Shown in pieces: positions 18,930 to 29,557 of a DNA stretch of 64,000 bases. The first letter of the stretch is position 1. Each line of letters opens with the position of its first letter. A program made the translations under genes and the position numbers. Location of the stretch: NCBI GenBank assembly GCA_963765295.1, contig CAVXVO010000005.1, positions 1,302,001-1,366,000 of the forward strand. The letters are read 5' to 3'. A model generated the notes under the pieces. That model searched no databases and was not told the origin of the DNA. It worked only from the letters and a program-made list of their open reading frames with translations. Source of the DNA: PALSA-612 sp963765295. GTDB taxonomy: Bacteria > Actinomycetota > Thermoleophilia > Gaiellales > Gaiellaceae.

Positions 18930-18933
<4 letters not shown>
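18281..18933 (+). CDS. M50-family (site-2 protease-like) membrane metallopeptidase, two apparent frameshifts
   Basis: About 217 residues. The zinc motif HELGH sits in the first long hydrophobic segment (LLILIHELGHYIEARRLG), and the third ligand is in NLIPIGFLDGGQ, a typical N-P/I-x-DG block. A rhomboid-like or S2P-like regulated proteolysis role is possible, but no substrate is known. Frame breaks near 18340 and 18585 are each cured by removing one base after CG (653 nt is 217 codons plus two). Start GTG 18281 follows TACCGT by six bases. The stop overlaps the proposed start of the LOG gene. Confidence 0.8.
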
Positions 18934-19637
<704 letters not shown>

Positions 19638-19638
<1 letters not shown>

Positions 19639-20934
19639 TGGAGCTTCGCGACCTCCCCTCGGTCGACGAGCTCGCGCGCGAGGTCGCCGACCCGCTGGCC
19701 GTCGACGCGGCGCGGACCGTGCTCGACCGCGCCCGGGCCGAGATCCGCATCGGTGCGGAGCCCGGCGACCTGCGCGGCGGCTGTCGAGGCCGAGATCGCC
19801 GGCCTGCGGGCGCCGCGCCTCCGGCGCGTCCTGAACGCGACCGGCGTGATCGTCCACACGAATCTCGGGCGCGCGCCGCTCGCGCCCTCCGCGCTCGAGC
19901 GGGTACGAGGAGGTCGGGCGCGGGGTACTCGAACCTCGAGTACGCGCTCGACGAGGGAGCACGCGGCTCGCGTCAGTCCCACGTCGCGGCGGTGCTCGGC
20001 CGGCTGACCGGAGCGGAGGCGGCGCTCGTCGTCAACAACAACGCAGGTGCCATGCTGCTGGCGCTCGCCGCGCTCGCCGAGGGCCGCGAGGTGCTCGTCT
20101 CCCGGGGCGAGCTGATCGAGATCGGCGACGGCTTCCGCATCCCGGACGTGCTCGCGCGCTCGGGAGCGCGGCTCGTCGAGGTGGGCACGACGAACCGCAC
20201 GAGCGCCGCCGACTACGAGCGCGCGATCGGGCCGGAGACGGCCCTGATCCTGCGCGTCCACCAGTCGAACTTCCGCGTCGTCGGGTTCACCGATCGGCCG
20301 TCGCTCGCGGACGCGACCGCCGTTGCGCGCTCCCACGGGCTGCCGCTTCGTCGACGACCTCGGCTCCGGAGCCCTCGTACCGCTTCACGACGAGCCGTCC
20401 GCACGGGAGAGCCTCGCCGCCGGCGCCGACCTCGTCTGCTTCTCCGGCGACAAGCTGCTCGGCGGCCCGCAGGCGGGCATCGTCGTCGGCCGCGCCGAGC
20501 TCGTCGAGCGGCTGCGCAGGCACCCGCTCCAGCGCGCGCTGCGCGCGGACAAGCTGACGCTCGCCGCGCTCGAAGGGACGCTGGCGCTCTACCTCGACCC
20601 CGTACGCGCGCGGGCGGAGATTCCGGTGCTCCGGATGATCGACGAGCCGGTCGAGACTGTCCGCGCGCGCGCCGAGCGCCTGGCCGGGCTCGTCGGCGGG
20701 ACAGTGGAGGAGACCATGGCGCGAGTCGGCGGCGGTGCGCTGCCGCTCGTCGAGCTGGCGAGCTTCGCCTGCGCCGTCGAGGAGTCGCTCGCGGTCCCGA
20801 TCCGGCTCGGCGAGCCGCCGGTCGTCGGCGTCGTCCGCGACGGGCGCCTGCTGCTCGACTGCCGCACGCTCGCCGACGGCGAGATCGACGAGGTCGCCAC
20901 GGCGGTCACGGCGGCGCGCGAACCGTGCCGCTGA
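19638..20934 (+). CDS. selA: L-seryl-tRNA(Sec) selenium transferase, four apparent frameshifts
   Basis: About 430 residues. SelA is the PLP enzyme that turns Ser-tRNA(Sec) into Sec-tRNA(Sec) using selenophosphate. Seen are VLNATGVIVHTNLGRAPL, GARGSRQSHV, VNNNAGAMLLAL and SGDKLLGGPQAG, which holds the PLP lysine. Breaks near 19774, 19902, 19922 and 20345 are each resolved by deleting one base next to a CG; 1297 minus four is exactly 431 codons. The ATG overlaps the LOG stop (TGATG) and selB starts inside its last codons. All catalytic blocks are intact, so decay is unlikely. Confidence 0.88.
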
Positions 20935-22598
20935 CCGTCGGTACCGCCGGCCACATCGACCACGGCAAGACGTGGCTCGTCCGGGCGTTGACGGGCAAGG
21001 ACACGGACCGGCTGCCCGAGGAGAAGGCGCGCGGGATCTCGATCGACCTCGGCTACGCGCCGCTCGAGCTCCCCGACGGCAGGCAGCTCTCGCTCGTCGA
21101 CGTGCCGGGTCACGAGCGCTTCGTCCGCACGATGATCGCCGGCGCGACCGGCATCGACCTCTTCCTGCTCGTGATCGACGCCGCGGAGGGAGCCCGGCCG
21201 CAGACGCACGAGCACCTCGCGATCATCCGGCTGCTCGGGATCGAGCAGGGCGTCGTCGCGGTCACGAAGGCGGACACGGTCGACGAGGAGACGCTCGAGC
21301 TCGCACTCGAGGAGGCACGCGAGCTGGTTCCCGGCGCGGCGGCCGTCGCGGTCAGCGCCAAGACGGGCGCCGGGCTCGACGAGCTGCAGGCGGAGCTCGC
21401 CGCCGCGGCCGACCGGGTCGTCGCCGAGCCGGAGGAACGGCCGGCGCGCCTTCACGTCGACCGCGTGTTCACGCTTGCGCGGGATCGGAACCGTGACCAC
21501 GGGAACGTTGTGGTCGGGCTCGATCGGCGACGGCGACGAGCTGCGGGCCGAGCCGGGCGGGCGGCCCGTCCGCGTCCGCAGCGTGCAGGTGCACGACCGG
21601 CCGGTCGAGCGGGCGCAGGCAGGCCAGCGCGTCGCGGTCAGCCTCCCCGGCGTCGACCGGGAGCGCCTGCGCCGCGGGCAGGCGCTCATCGCTCCCGGCG
21701 CCTACCCCGTCAGCTACCGCCTCGACGTGGCGCTCGAGGAGCTGGCACCGATCCGGGACGGTGCCCGCGTGCACGTCCACCACGGCACGGCCGAGATCCC
21801 GGCCGTGGTCCGCCGGATCGGCGACCACGCGGCGCAGCTTCGGCTCTCATCCCCGGCCGTGGCCGCCAGGGGTGACCGAGTCGTGCTGCGCGGCGAGACG
21901 ACGCTCGGCGGCGGACGCGTCCTCGACCCCTCTCCCCGCGCCACGCGAGCGCCGAGCGGATCGAGCGGATCGAGCGCGGCGACGTCGCGGCCACGATCTA
22001 CGCGCCCGTCAGGCTCGACGACCTGCGACACGTGCTCGACGGCGACCCGGCGGGGGTCGAGCATGCGGGCGAGTGGGTCTGTTCCCGCGAGTGGCTCGAC
22101 GAAATGCGGGCCGAGCTCGACCGCCGCATCGACGAGGCCGATCCCCTCGACCCCGGCGTCCACGCGCCGGCCGAGCCGTGGGCAGCCGCCGTCGTGCCGC
22201 TGCTCGGCTTCGAGCGCAGGGGTGCGAAGCTCTACCGACCGGGCGCAGCGGCGTCCCTCGGCGAGCGCGCGGGCGCGGCCGCGGAGCTCGAGGCCCAGCT
22301 CGGGATCGAGCCCGTGAAGGTCGAGGACGCGAAGCTCGCGCTCTTCCTCGAGCAGCAGGGTCGACTCGTCAGGCTCGGCGACGGCATGGCCGTCTCGGCC
22401 GACGCCTACGAGGAGGCGCGCCGGGCACTCGTCGCCGAGTGCGAGGCTGCCGGCCGCATTACCCTCGCCCGCTTCCGCGACCTGCTCGGCATCGGCCGCC
22501 GCGCGGCCCAGCTCCTGCTCGAACGCTTCGACGCCGACGGCGTCACGCGCCGGATCGGGGACGAGCGCGTCCTGCGCCGCCGTCAGACGAGCGGTTAA
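20925..22598 (+). CDS. selB: Selenocysteine-specific elongation factor, two compensating frameshifts
   Basis: About 557 residues. The GTPase domain shows GTAGHIDHGKTWLVRALTG (P-loop), DVPGHERFV and TKAD. Domain 2 holds RGIGTVTTGTLWSGS. The C-terminal winged helices (EWLDEMRAELDRR to LLERFDADGVTRR) bind the SECIS hairpin. It delivers Sec-tRNA(Sec) to UGA codons. An extra base near 21474 (ACGCTTG for ACGTTG) and a missing C near 21935 cancel, so total length is in frame. GTG 20925 overlaps the end of selA. No tRNA-Sec or selD was found nearby. Confidence 0.88.
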
Positions 22599-22641
22599 GC
22601 GGCACGGCCTGCGCGGCCGATACAGCCCTGAGGACCGCTTC

Positions 22642-23866
22642 GTGCTGCTCGAGGAAACCCATGCTCGCAACGCCGCCGAGATCGTCGACGAGGCGGCGGT
22701 GCGCACCGTGCTCGTCTTCGGCTCGCCGCCCGGCGCCGGGCGCGATCTCGACCTGCTCGTCCGCGACGACGACCTGCCGCGACTCCGTGCTTCACTCGTG
22801 CGCGAGGGCTTCCTCGACCGCAGCGACGAGTGGGTTCGCTTCCGCGACTGCACCGCCGAGGCGATCGATCTCGTCCCCGCCTCCTCGTGGAGGCTTCCTC
22901 CGGACGAGCTGGACGACGCTCTTCGCGGCTGCCAAGCCGCTCCAGGACTTCCACCGGCTCGTCCGCCCCGCGCCTCACCACGCCCTTCTCGTCCTCGCCC
23001 GTCTGACCGGGACTGGAGGCGAGCTGCCCGACAAGCGCCGCCGCAGAGTCGCCGCCGCCCTCGCCGAGGACGCAGGTGCCTGGAACACGGCGCGTGCGCA
23101 CGCACCCGCCTGGCGGTTGAGCCGCGAGCTCGAGCACCTCGAGGCAACCTCTCGCGGCGCGAACGGCCACCGGCTGCGGGTGCCGAGGCCCAGCCGTCCG
23201 CGCGTGGTCGCACTCTCCGGGATCGACGGCTCCGGAAAGAGCTCGCAGGCGCAGGCGCTCCGGGCGGCGCTCGAGCAACTGGGCTACGAGACCGCCGTCG
23301 AGTGGACGCCGTTCGGCCAGAACGCCTGGCTCGACGTGCTCGGCCGGCCGGTGAAAGCCGTGCTCCGGCACTCCCGTCGCTTCGGCGCGGTGGAGGCGTC
23401 CGGCGACACCGGCCTCGAGCGGACGTCCGGCACCGTCCTGCGCGAGCGCGCCCCGGCCGTCAACTACGTGTGGTCGGCGGTGGTCACGCTCGCGAACGGG
23501 CTCGCGCAGCTCGGGACGATCGCGCGGCACACGCGCCACGGCCGCATCGTCGTCTACGACCGCTACGCACTCGACTCGACCGTTCAGCTCCGCTTCCGGT
23601 ACGGCTCGGACCGGAGCTTCGGGCTGCAGCGGCGCCTGATCGACCTGCTGGCGCCGAAGCCGATCGCCGCGTTCTACCTCGACATCCCGCCGGAGGTCTC
23701 GCTGACTCGCAAGGACGACCGCTGGACGGTCGACGACCTGTCGGCGCAGGCCGATCTGTACCGCGAGGAGTACGCCGGCCGCGGCGTGACGCGGCTCGAC
23801 GGCCTGCGCCCGGCCGACGAGCTGGCCGCCGAGATCGGCGAGGCCGTCTGGCGCTCCTTGGGCTAG
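22642..23866 (+). CDS. Nucleotidyltransferase-like / thymidylate-kinase-like fusion, one apparent frameshift
   Basis: About 408 residues. The first 120 residues resemble a minimal nucleotidyltransferase fold (VFGSPPGAGRDLDLLVRD, where GS-x-DxD-like acids sit). The C-terminal 220 residues are a P-loop kinase of the thymidylate kinase superfamily, with ALSGIDGSGKSSQAQALRAA, VYDRYALDS and FYLDIPPEVSLTRK. The natural substrate is not known; such proteins occur beside surface-glycan genes. The frame shifts once near 22919 (GACGACGCTC). It follows selB by 43 bases, but a functional link to selenium is not evident. Confidence 0.7.
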
Positions 23867-23897
23867 ACAGGGCCCCGTAGCCACCTAGAGTCTGTAG

Positions 23898-26490
23898 GTG
23901 GGGTTCCGGACCGGGACGATTCTTGCCGCGCTCGCGATCGCTCTCGCCTGCGCGTCGACGGTCGCAGCGAAGTCCGCTGCCGCGCCGGCAAACGACAACT
24001 TCGCGAACGCCCAGGGCGTCTCCGGGGCGAGCGGAACCGCAACCGGCTCGAACACCGGCGCGACGAAGGAGGCGGGCGAGCCGAACCACGCCGGCAACGC
24101 CGGCGGCGCGTCGATCTGGTACCGCTGGACCGCCCCCGCGACCGGGACGGCCACCGTCGACACGATCGGCTCGAGCTTCGACACGCTGCTCGGCGTCTAC
24201 ACGGGCTCGAGCGTCAGCTCGCTGACCACGGTCACGTCCAACGACGACTGCTGCGGCGGCACCCAGAGCAAGGCCAGCTTCCCGGCCGTCAACGGCACCA
24301 CGTACCAGATCGCCGTCGACGGCTACAAGAAGGCCATGGGCTCGGTGACGCTCCACTGGTCCCTGTCCAGCCCGCCCGCGAACGACATGTTCGCGAGCGC
24401 CCAGGGGATCGCGGGACAGAGTGGGACGACGACCGGCTCGAACGTCGGCGCGACGAAGGAGGCAGGCGAGCCGAACCACGCCGGCAACGCCGGCGGCACC
24501 TCGATCTGGTACCGCTGGACCGCCCCCGCGACCGGCACGGCCACCGTCGACACGATCGGCTCGAGCTTCGACACGCTGCTCGGCGTCTACACCGGCTCGA
24601 GCGTCGGCAGCCTGACGACGATCGCCTCCAACGACGACTGCTGCAGCGGCAGCCAGAGCAAGGTCAGCTTTCCGGCCGTGAGCGGCACGACGTACCAGAT
24701 CGCCGTCGACGGCTACAACAAGGCGACCGGCTCGGTGACGTTGGACTGGAGCATCGTGGCCGGGCCGGCGAACGACATGTTCGCCGGCGCCCTGCCGCTC
24801 GCCGGCGCGAGCGGCACCGCAGGCGGCACGAACACCAACGCGACGAAGGAGCCCGGCGAGCCGAACCACGCCGGCAACGCCGGCGGCGCCTCGGTCTGGT
24901 ACCGGTGGACGGCGACCGCCGCCACGCCGGTCTCGATCGACACCTCGGGATCGGGCTTCGACACCCTGCTCGCCGTCTACACGGGCTCGAGCGTCAACGC
25001 GCTGACGCCTGTCGCGTCCAACGACGACGTGTCCAAGAAGGACGCGACGAGCAAGGTCACGTTCACGCCCGTCCCGGGCACGGCCTACCAGATCGCGGTC
25101 GACGGCTACAACAAGGCGACAGGCTCGATCACGCTGCACTGGAGCCAGAACGCGACCGCAAACGACATGTTCGCGAACGCCCAGGCGATCTCCGGCAGCG
25201 GCGGCCTGGTCAGCGGCGCCAACACCTACGCGACGAAGGAACCGGGCGAGCCGAACCACGCCGGCAACGCCGGCGGCGCCTCGATCTGGTACGCATGGAC
25301 CGCGCCTGCGACCGGGACGGCCACGGTCGGCACCGCGGGCTCGAGCTTCGACACGCTCCTCGGCATCTACACCGGCAACTCGGTCGGCTCGCTGACCACG
25401 ATCGCCTCGAACGACAATGCCGGCGGCGGGGTGACGACGAGTCAGGCGTCCTTCCCGGCGACGGCGGGGATGACGTACGAGATCGCAGTCGACGGGTTCA
25501 ACGGGGCCAAGGGCTCCGTGACGCTGACCTGGAGTCTGCCCTCCTCGTCCGGTGATCCGGTCGTGGTCGCGGCAGGCGACCAGCACGCGTGCGACGGGGT
25601 CGGGGACGCCCAGACCGCTGTGCTGCTCGGAGCGCTCGCGCCGCAGGTCGTCCTTCCGCTCGGGGACGAGTCGGGCGAGTACGGCTACCTGAGCGAGTTC
25701 ACCGGCTGCTACGACCCCACCTGGGGCGCGTTCAAGTCGGTCAGCCGCCCGGTGCCCGGTAACCACGACTACGAGGGCGACTCGACTGCGGCCGGCTACT
25801 TCACGCTACTGGGGCGCCGCGGCCGGCTCGCCCGGGCAGGGTTGGTACAGCTACGACATCGGGGCGTGGCACGTGGTCGCGCTGAACTCGAACTGCGGCC
25901 TCGTCGGCGGCTGCGGCACGGGGTCGCCCGAGGTGCAGTGGCTGAAGCAGGACCTGGCGTCCCACCCCGCCGCGTGCACGCTCGCCTACTTCCACCACCC
26001 GCTCTATTCGTCGACCCCGGAGCCCGGCTACAACGGCCCGGTGCACGACATCTTCAACGCGCTGTACCTGGGCGGCGCCGACGTGGTCGTGAACGCGCAC
26101 ACGAGGTCGTACGAGCGCTTTGCCCCCCAGGACGCGAACGGTGGTCTCGACTCCCTGTACGGCGTTCGCGAGTTCGTCGTCGCGACAGGAGGGGCGACGC
26201 TCGACCCGACCAACAACCATGCGGCGAACAGCGAGGCGTGGCAGGCCTCGACGCTGGGCGTGCTCAAGCTGACGCTCCACGCGGGGACGTACGACTGGCA
26301 GTTCGTCCCGGTGGCCGGCGGAACCTACACCGACTCCGGAACCGGGAGCTGTCACGCGGGCGCGCCGAATGTGCAGGTGTCGCCGCCGCAGGGTCCGGGC
26401 ATGCCGACGCCGCCCCCCGGAGCCGGCAATGGCGGCCAGCAGGGCTCCGGCGGCGTGCCCCTGGGCTCGCCGGATCACATGCCACACTGA
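23898..26490 (+). CDS. Secreted metallophosphatase with four tandem beta-sandwich repeats, one apparent frameshift
   Basis: About 864 residues. A signal peptide (ILAALAIALACASTVAAKS) is followed by four repeats of roughly 130 residues, each with PANDxFAxA, the block EPNHAGNAGG and SSFDTLLxVYTG, which look like carbohydrate- or surface-binding beta domains. The C-terminal 300 residues are a calcineurin-like phosphoesterase: PGNHDYEGD, LAYFHHPLYSS and VNAHTRSYERF. Start GTG 23898 has TAGAGT six bases before it (leaderless). One extra base near 25805 (CACGCTAC) breaks the phosphatase domain. A Pro/Gly-rich tail ends the protein. An extracellular phosphatase role is inferred. Confidence 0.8.
23983..25541 (+). 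repeat. Four in-gene tandem repeats, about 390 bp each
   Basis: Units begin near 23983, 24372, 24765 and 25155, each with a coding form of PANDxF. Units 1 and 2 are the most alike, with long identical runs; units 3 and 4 are more divergent. The near identity suggests recent duplication and makes the stretch prone to assembly collapse or expansion. Confidence 0.85.
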
Positions 26491-26494
26491 CCTC

Positions 26495-27322
26495 GTGCGG
26501 GCCTGCCGCATCGCGGTCGTGATCCCCTGCTACAACGACGGGGCGACCCTCCGCGACACGCTCGCCTCGATCGACGAGCCCGAGCCGGTCGAGCTCGTGG
26601 TCGTCGACGACGGCTCGGACGATCCCGACACGCTCCAGGTGCTCGCAGAGGTGGCGGCCGGCGGTGTACGGGTGGTGCGGCAGGAGAACGCAGGTCTGGC
26701 CGCGGCCCGGATGGCGGGCGTCGCAGCGACGTCGGCCCCCTACGTCTCGGCGCTCGACGCGGACGACCTCGAGGCTCCGGGTGCGCTGGCCGCCCTCGCC
26801 GACGCGCTCGACGCCGATCCGGAGGCGGCCGTGGCCTGGGGCGACGTCCAGAACTTCGGCGAGGACGCGACGTACCGGCGGCTCGGGCGCACGCTCGACC
26901 CCTGGCTGATCAGCTACGTGAACGAGCTACCCGCTGACGCGATGATGCGCCGTGAGGCGCTGCTCGACGCAGGCGGCTGGGAGCTCCGCGGCGGCTACGA
27001 GGACTGGGACCTGTGGATGGCGCTCGCAGAGCGCGGCGCGCGGGGCATCCACGTGCCGGTTCTCACCGGCTGGTACCGCGTGCGCTCGAACCGGATGCTC
27101 GCCGACACCGAGCAGCGACACGGCGCGATGCTCGCGCTCCTGCGGGAGCGCCATCCCCGCCTCTTCGCCGAGCGCGCCGCCAACCGCAGCCGCTCGCCCG
27201 CCCCACTCCGTTGCAAGCTTCTCTACCCGCTGGTCGACCGCCTGCCCGCCGGGGAGTACACGAAGCAGCGTCTGTTCAGGCTCGTCAACCGGCCGGGGGC
27301 AGCGCTGCGGGCTCGGCTTTGA
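26495..27322 (+). CDS. Glycosyltransferase family 2
   Basis: 275 residues of GT-A fold. It opens with CRIAVVIPCYNDGATLRDTL, then ELVVVDDGSDD, and has the metal-binding DxD-type block SALDADDLEAPG and the acceptor-side GGYEDWDLW (ED-x-D). The sugar is unknown. Start GTG 26495 lies four bases after the phosphatase stop. The last 38 bases overlap the end of the convergent ATP-grasp gene. Confidence 0.88.
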   Translation: MRACRIAVVIPCYNDGATLRDTLASIDEPEPVELVVVDDGSDDPDTLQVLAEVAAGGVRVVRQENAGLAAARMAGVAATSAPYVSALDADDLEAPGALAALADALDADPEAAVAWGDVQNFGEDATYRRLGRTLDPWLISYVNELPADAMMRREALLDAGGWELRGGYEDWDLWMALAERGARGIHVPVLTGWYRVRSNRMLADTEQRHGAMLALLRERHPRLFAERAANRSRSPAPLRCKLLYPLVDRLPAGEYTKQRLFRLVNRPGAALRARL

Positions 27323-28421
27323 ACCCGGTGAGACGGCAGACGAACGGGAGCGGGTCTCGGGCGGAGAAGATCCCGTGCACCGTGCGTGGATGCGGGAGGC
27401 AGGCGCGAATCGCCTCGACGCGACGCCCGGCCCGGAACCCGTGCAGGATCGCGCGTGCATCGCGCTGCTCGGAGCGGTAGCGGACGCCGACCCGGTACGC
27501 GCCGATCTCCGGCGTGCGCCCGAGCAGCAGGTCGACCCAGATCGCCGGCAGGTTCAGCCCCGACCTGACCGCGAGCGCGAGCGAGCCGTAGAAGCGCGTG
27601 TTCAGGTCGATCACGTAGTCGCCTTCGGGGCGGCGGATGAACTGCAGCTCGAAGATGCCGCTCCAGCCGATCTCGCCGAGCAGCGTCGCGATGCGCTCCT
27701 CGAGCGCCGGATCGGCCGGGACGGTCTCGGCGTACGACGACACGCCGCAGTCGGGCGGCCAGATCCGCCGCGCGACCTGGTGCTCGACGCAGAGCAGCCG
27801 CCCGTCCCAGAACACGCCGCATGCGGCCGAGAGCGCGCCGTCGAGGTAGGGCTGGACGATCAGGCTGGTGCCCGGCATCCATTCGAGCGCGGCCCGGAGC
27901 TCGGCGGCGGTGTCGATCCGTCGCACCCAGCCGAGCCTGAGCGTGCCGTCGACGCGCACTGAGCTCGTCACCGGCTTGACCACCGCCGGGTAGGTGATCC
28001 CGTCGACGGCGGCGCTGTCGACAACGTGTGTCTCCGGCACCTTCAGCCCGGCCCTCGCGGACAGCTCGGCGAGCAGCGACTTGTCGACGGCGCGCTCGAC
28101 GATGTCGCGCGGCGGAACGCCGAGGACGACGCCCTCCGGGAAGTCCGCCTCGCGGCCCGCGAGCGCCGTCAGCGACGTCTCGGTCCCCGGGAGCACGGCC
28201 GCGACCTCCAGGCGGGACGCGGCCTCGGCGAGCGCCGCGACGAACCCGTCGGGATCGGGCCCGGCGTCGGGCACGGGGACGGTCCCGGCCGTGTCGCGGG
28301 ACCGCGCGGCGAACGCGCTCGGCACGCTCATCGCGAGCCAGGGCTCGTAGCCGCCTCTGCGGAGCGCCCGTACGGCGGCGAGGACGGCGGTGAAGTCGTC
28401 GTCCGGGACGAGCACGCGCAC
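27285..28421 (-). CDS. ATP-grasp family protein
   Basis: 378 residues. The N-terminal Rossmann-like part (VRVLVPDDDFTAVLAAVRAL) precedes an ATP-grasp fold with YPAVVKPVTSS (Lys of the nucleotide site) and FIRRPEGDYVIDLNTRFYG (metal-binding Asp/Asn). It resembles carbamoyl-phosphate-synthase-like ligases near glycan genes; the substrate is unknown. Start GTG 28421 is supported by TATCCT six bases upstream. It is divergent from the GNAT gene, with a shared symmetric promoter. Confidence 0.82.
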   Translation of the reverse strand: MRVLVPDDDFTAVLAAVRALRRGGYEPWLAMSVPSAFAARSRDTAGTVPVPDAGPDPDGFVAALAEAASRLEVAAVLPGTETSLTALAGREADFPEGVVLGVPPRDIVERAVDKSLLAELSARAGLKVPETHVVDSAAVDGITYPAVVKPVTSSVRVDGTLRLGWVRRIDTAAELRAALEWMPGTSLIVQPYLDGALSAACGVFWDGRLLCVEHQVARRIWPPDCGVSSYAETVPADPALEERIATLLGEIGWSGIFELQFIRRPEGDYVIDLNTRFYGSLALAVRSGLNLPAIWVDLLLGRTPEIGAYRVGVRYRSEQRDARAILHGFRAGRRVEAIRACLPHPRTVHGIFSARDPLPFVCRLTGFKAEPAALPPAG

Positions 28422-28440
28422 CGGCCTAGGATACGAGCCG
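28422..28440. promoter_or_regulatory. Symmetric divergent promoter (ATP-grasp / GNAT)
   Basis: Nineteen bases separate the starts. The heptamer TAGGATA reads as TAGGAT toward the GNAT gene (eight bases from ATG) and as TATCCT toward the ATP-grasp gene (six bases from GTG). This is the clearest case of one symmetric -10 serving two start codons. Confidence 0.55.
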
Positions 28441-29460
28441 ATGGAGATCGAGCCCCGGCTCGTGGAGGAGTGGGACGCGCTCGCCGACCGGGTCGGGTCG
28501 GCTCCCTGGACGCGGCCCGCCTGGGTCTCGGCCTGGTGGCGGGCGTTCGGAATCGGCGAGCTCGACGTCGTCACGACCTCGACCGCGGACGGCGCGCTCG
28601 CCGGTGTCCTCCCAGTCGCGCGCAAGAGCAGTCGCGTAACGGGAGCCGCCAACTGGCACTCGCCGGAGCTTCCCCTCGTCACCGAGAGCCGCGACGCCGC
28701 GCTTGCGCTGGGCGGGAGCCTGTTCCGAAAGGCACGCAACGTGACGTTGCGGCCGGCTCCGGAACGCGAACTCGATGCGTTTCGCGAGACGGCGCTCGCC
28801 GCCGGCTACCGCCTGCTCGAGCGCGTCGGGGATCGTTCTCCCTACGTCGGCGTGAGCGGCTCCTTCGAGGACTACCTGGCGTCGCTCGACCGCCACCACG
28901 TCAAGGAGACGCTTCGCCGCCGGCGCCGGCTCGAGGAGCTGGGCACGGTCGAGTTCTCGGTCGAGGACGGCCGCGAGCGTCTGGCCGAACTGCTCGCCGA
29001 AGGACTGCCGGTCGAGGCTTCCGGCTGGAAACGCGAGAGCGGCACGGCGATCGACTCGCGGCCGGACACGCTCGGGTTCTACACGGAGATCGCCGACTGG
29101 GCGGCCGGGCGCGGCATCCTCCGGCTCGCCTTCCTCCGGCTCGACGGCCGCGCGATCGCCTTCGAGCTCGCGCTCGAGGAGCACGGCGTCTACGCCATCC
29201 TCAAGGGCGGCTTCGACATCGAGCTGAGACGCTTCGGCCCGGGCGGGCTGATCACCCACGACCAGCTCGAGCGCGCGTTCTCGCTCGGCCTGACGCGGTA
29301 CGAGTTCCTCGGCACCGACGAGGCGTACAAGACCGTCTGGACGCCCCTCGTCCACGAGCGCCGCGTCTTCCAGGCCTTCGCCCGCACACCTCTCGGCATC
29401 CTCGAGCGCACCGCGTACACGCACGGCCGCCCACTCGCAAAGCGCGTGCTCCGCCGCTGA
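28441..29460 (+). CDS. GNAT-type acyltransferase (BioF2/CelD-like domain)
   Basis: 339 residues with the double-GNAT architecture of the BioF2-like/FemAB-like family. SFEDYLASLDRHHVKETLRRRRRLEE is the typical basic helix, and FLRLDGRAIAFELAL with the C-terminal LGLTRYEFLGTDEAYK forms the second fold. Relatives act in cellulose/exopolysaccharide and cell-wall loci. With GT2 and ATP-grasp neighbours, a role in surface glycan modification is likely. A hairpin follows before the convergent protease gene. Confidence 0.8.
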   Translation: MEIEPRLVEEWDALADRVGSAPWTRPAWVSAWWRAFGIGELDVVTTSTADGALAGVLPVARKSSRVTGAANWHSPELPLVTESRDAALALGGSLFRKARNVTLRPAPERELDAFRETALAAGYRLLERVGDRSPYVGVSGSFEDYLASLDRHHVKETLRRRRRLEELGTVEFSVEDGRERLAELLAEGLPVEASGWKRESGTAIDSRPDTLGFYTEIADWAAGRGILRLAFLRLDGRAIAFELALEEHGVYAILKGGFDIELRRFGPGGLITHDQLERAFSLGLTRYEFLGTDEAYKTVWTPLVHERRVFQAFARTPLGILERTAYTHGRPLAKRVLRR

Positions 29461-29498
29461 ACGCTGGCGGCCCGCAATCAGGCGAGAGACGCCGCTGT

Positions 29499-29531
29499 GG
29501 CCCGCCGAGCGTCTGTGGCGCTCGGCGGGCC
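29499..29531. terminator. Bidirectional terminator hairpin (GNAT / HtrA)
   Basis: GGCCCGCCGAGCG and its perfect complement form a 13-bp stem around a seven-base loop between two convergent genes. A T-run is absent on both sides, as usual in this genome. Confidence 0.75.
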
Positions 29532-29557
29532 GTGGAGGGAGGAAGGAGCCTTGTCCG

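Noticed and set aside
22598..22642. tRNA-Sec gene downstream of selB
   Set aside because: No T-loop, long acceptor arm or TCA anticodon loop can be formed in this short gap.
23983..25541. CRISPR or mobile-element repeats
   Set aside because: The repeats are about 390 bp, in frame and encode a protein domain; there are no spacers, terminal inverted repeats or transposase.
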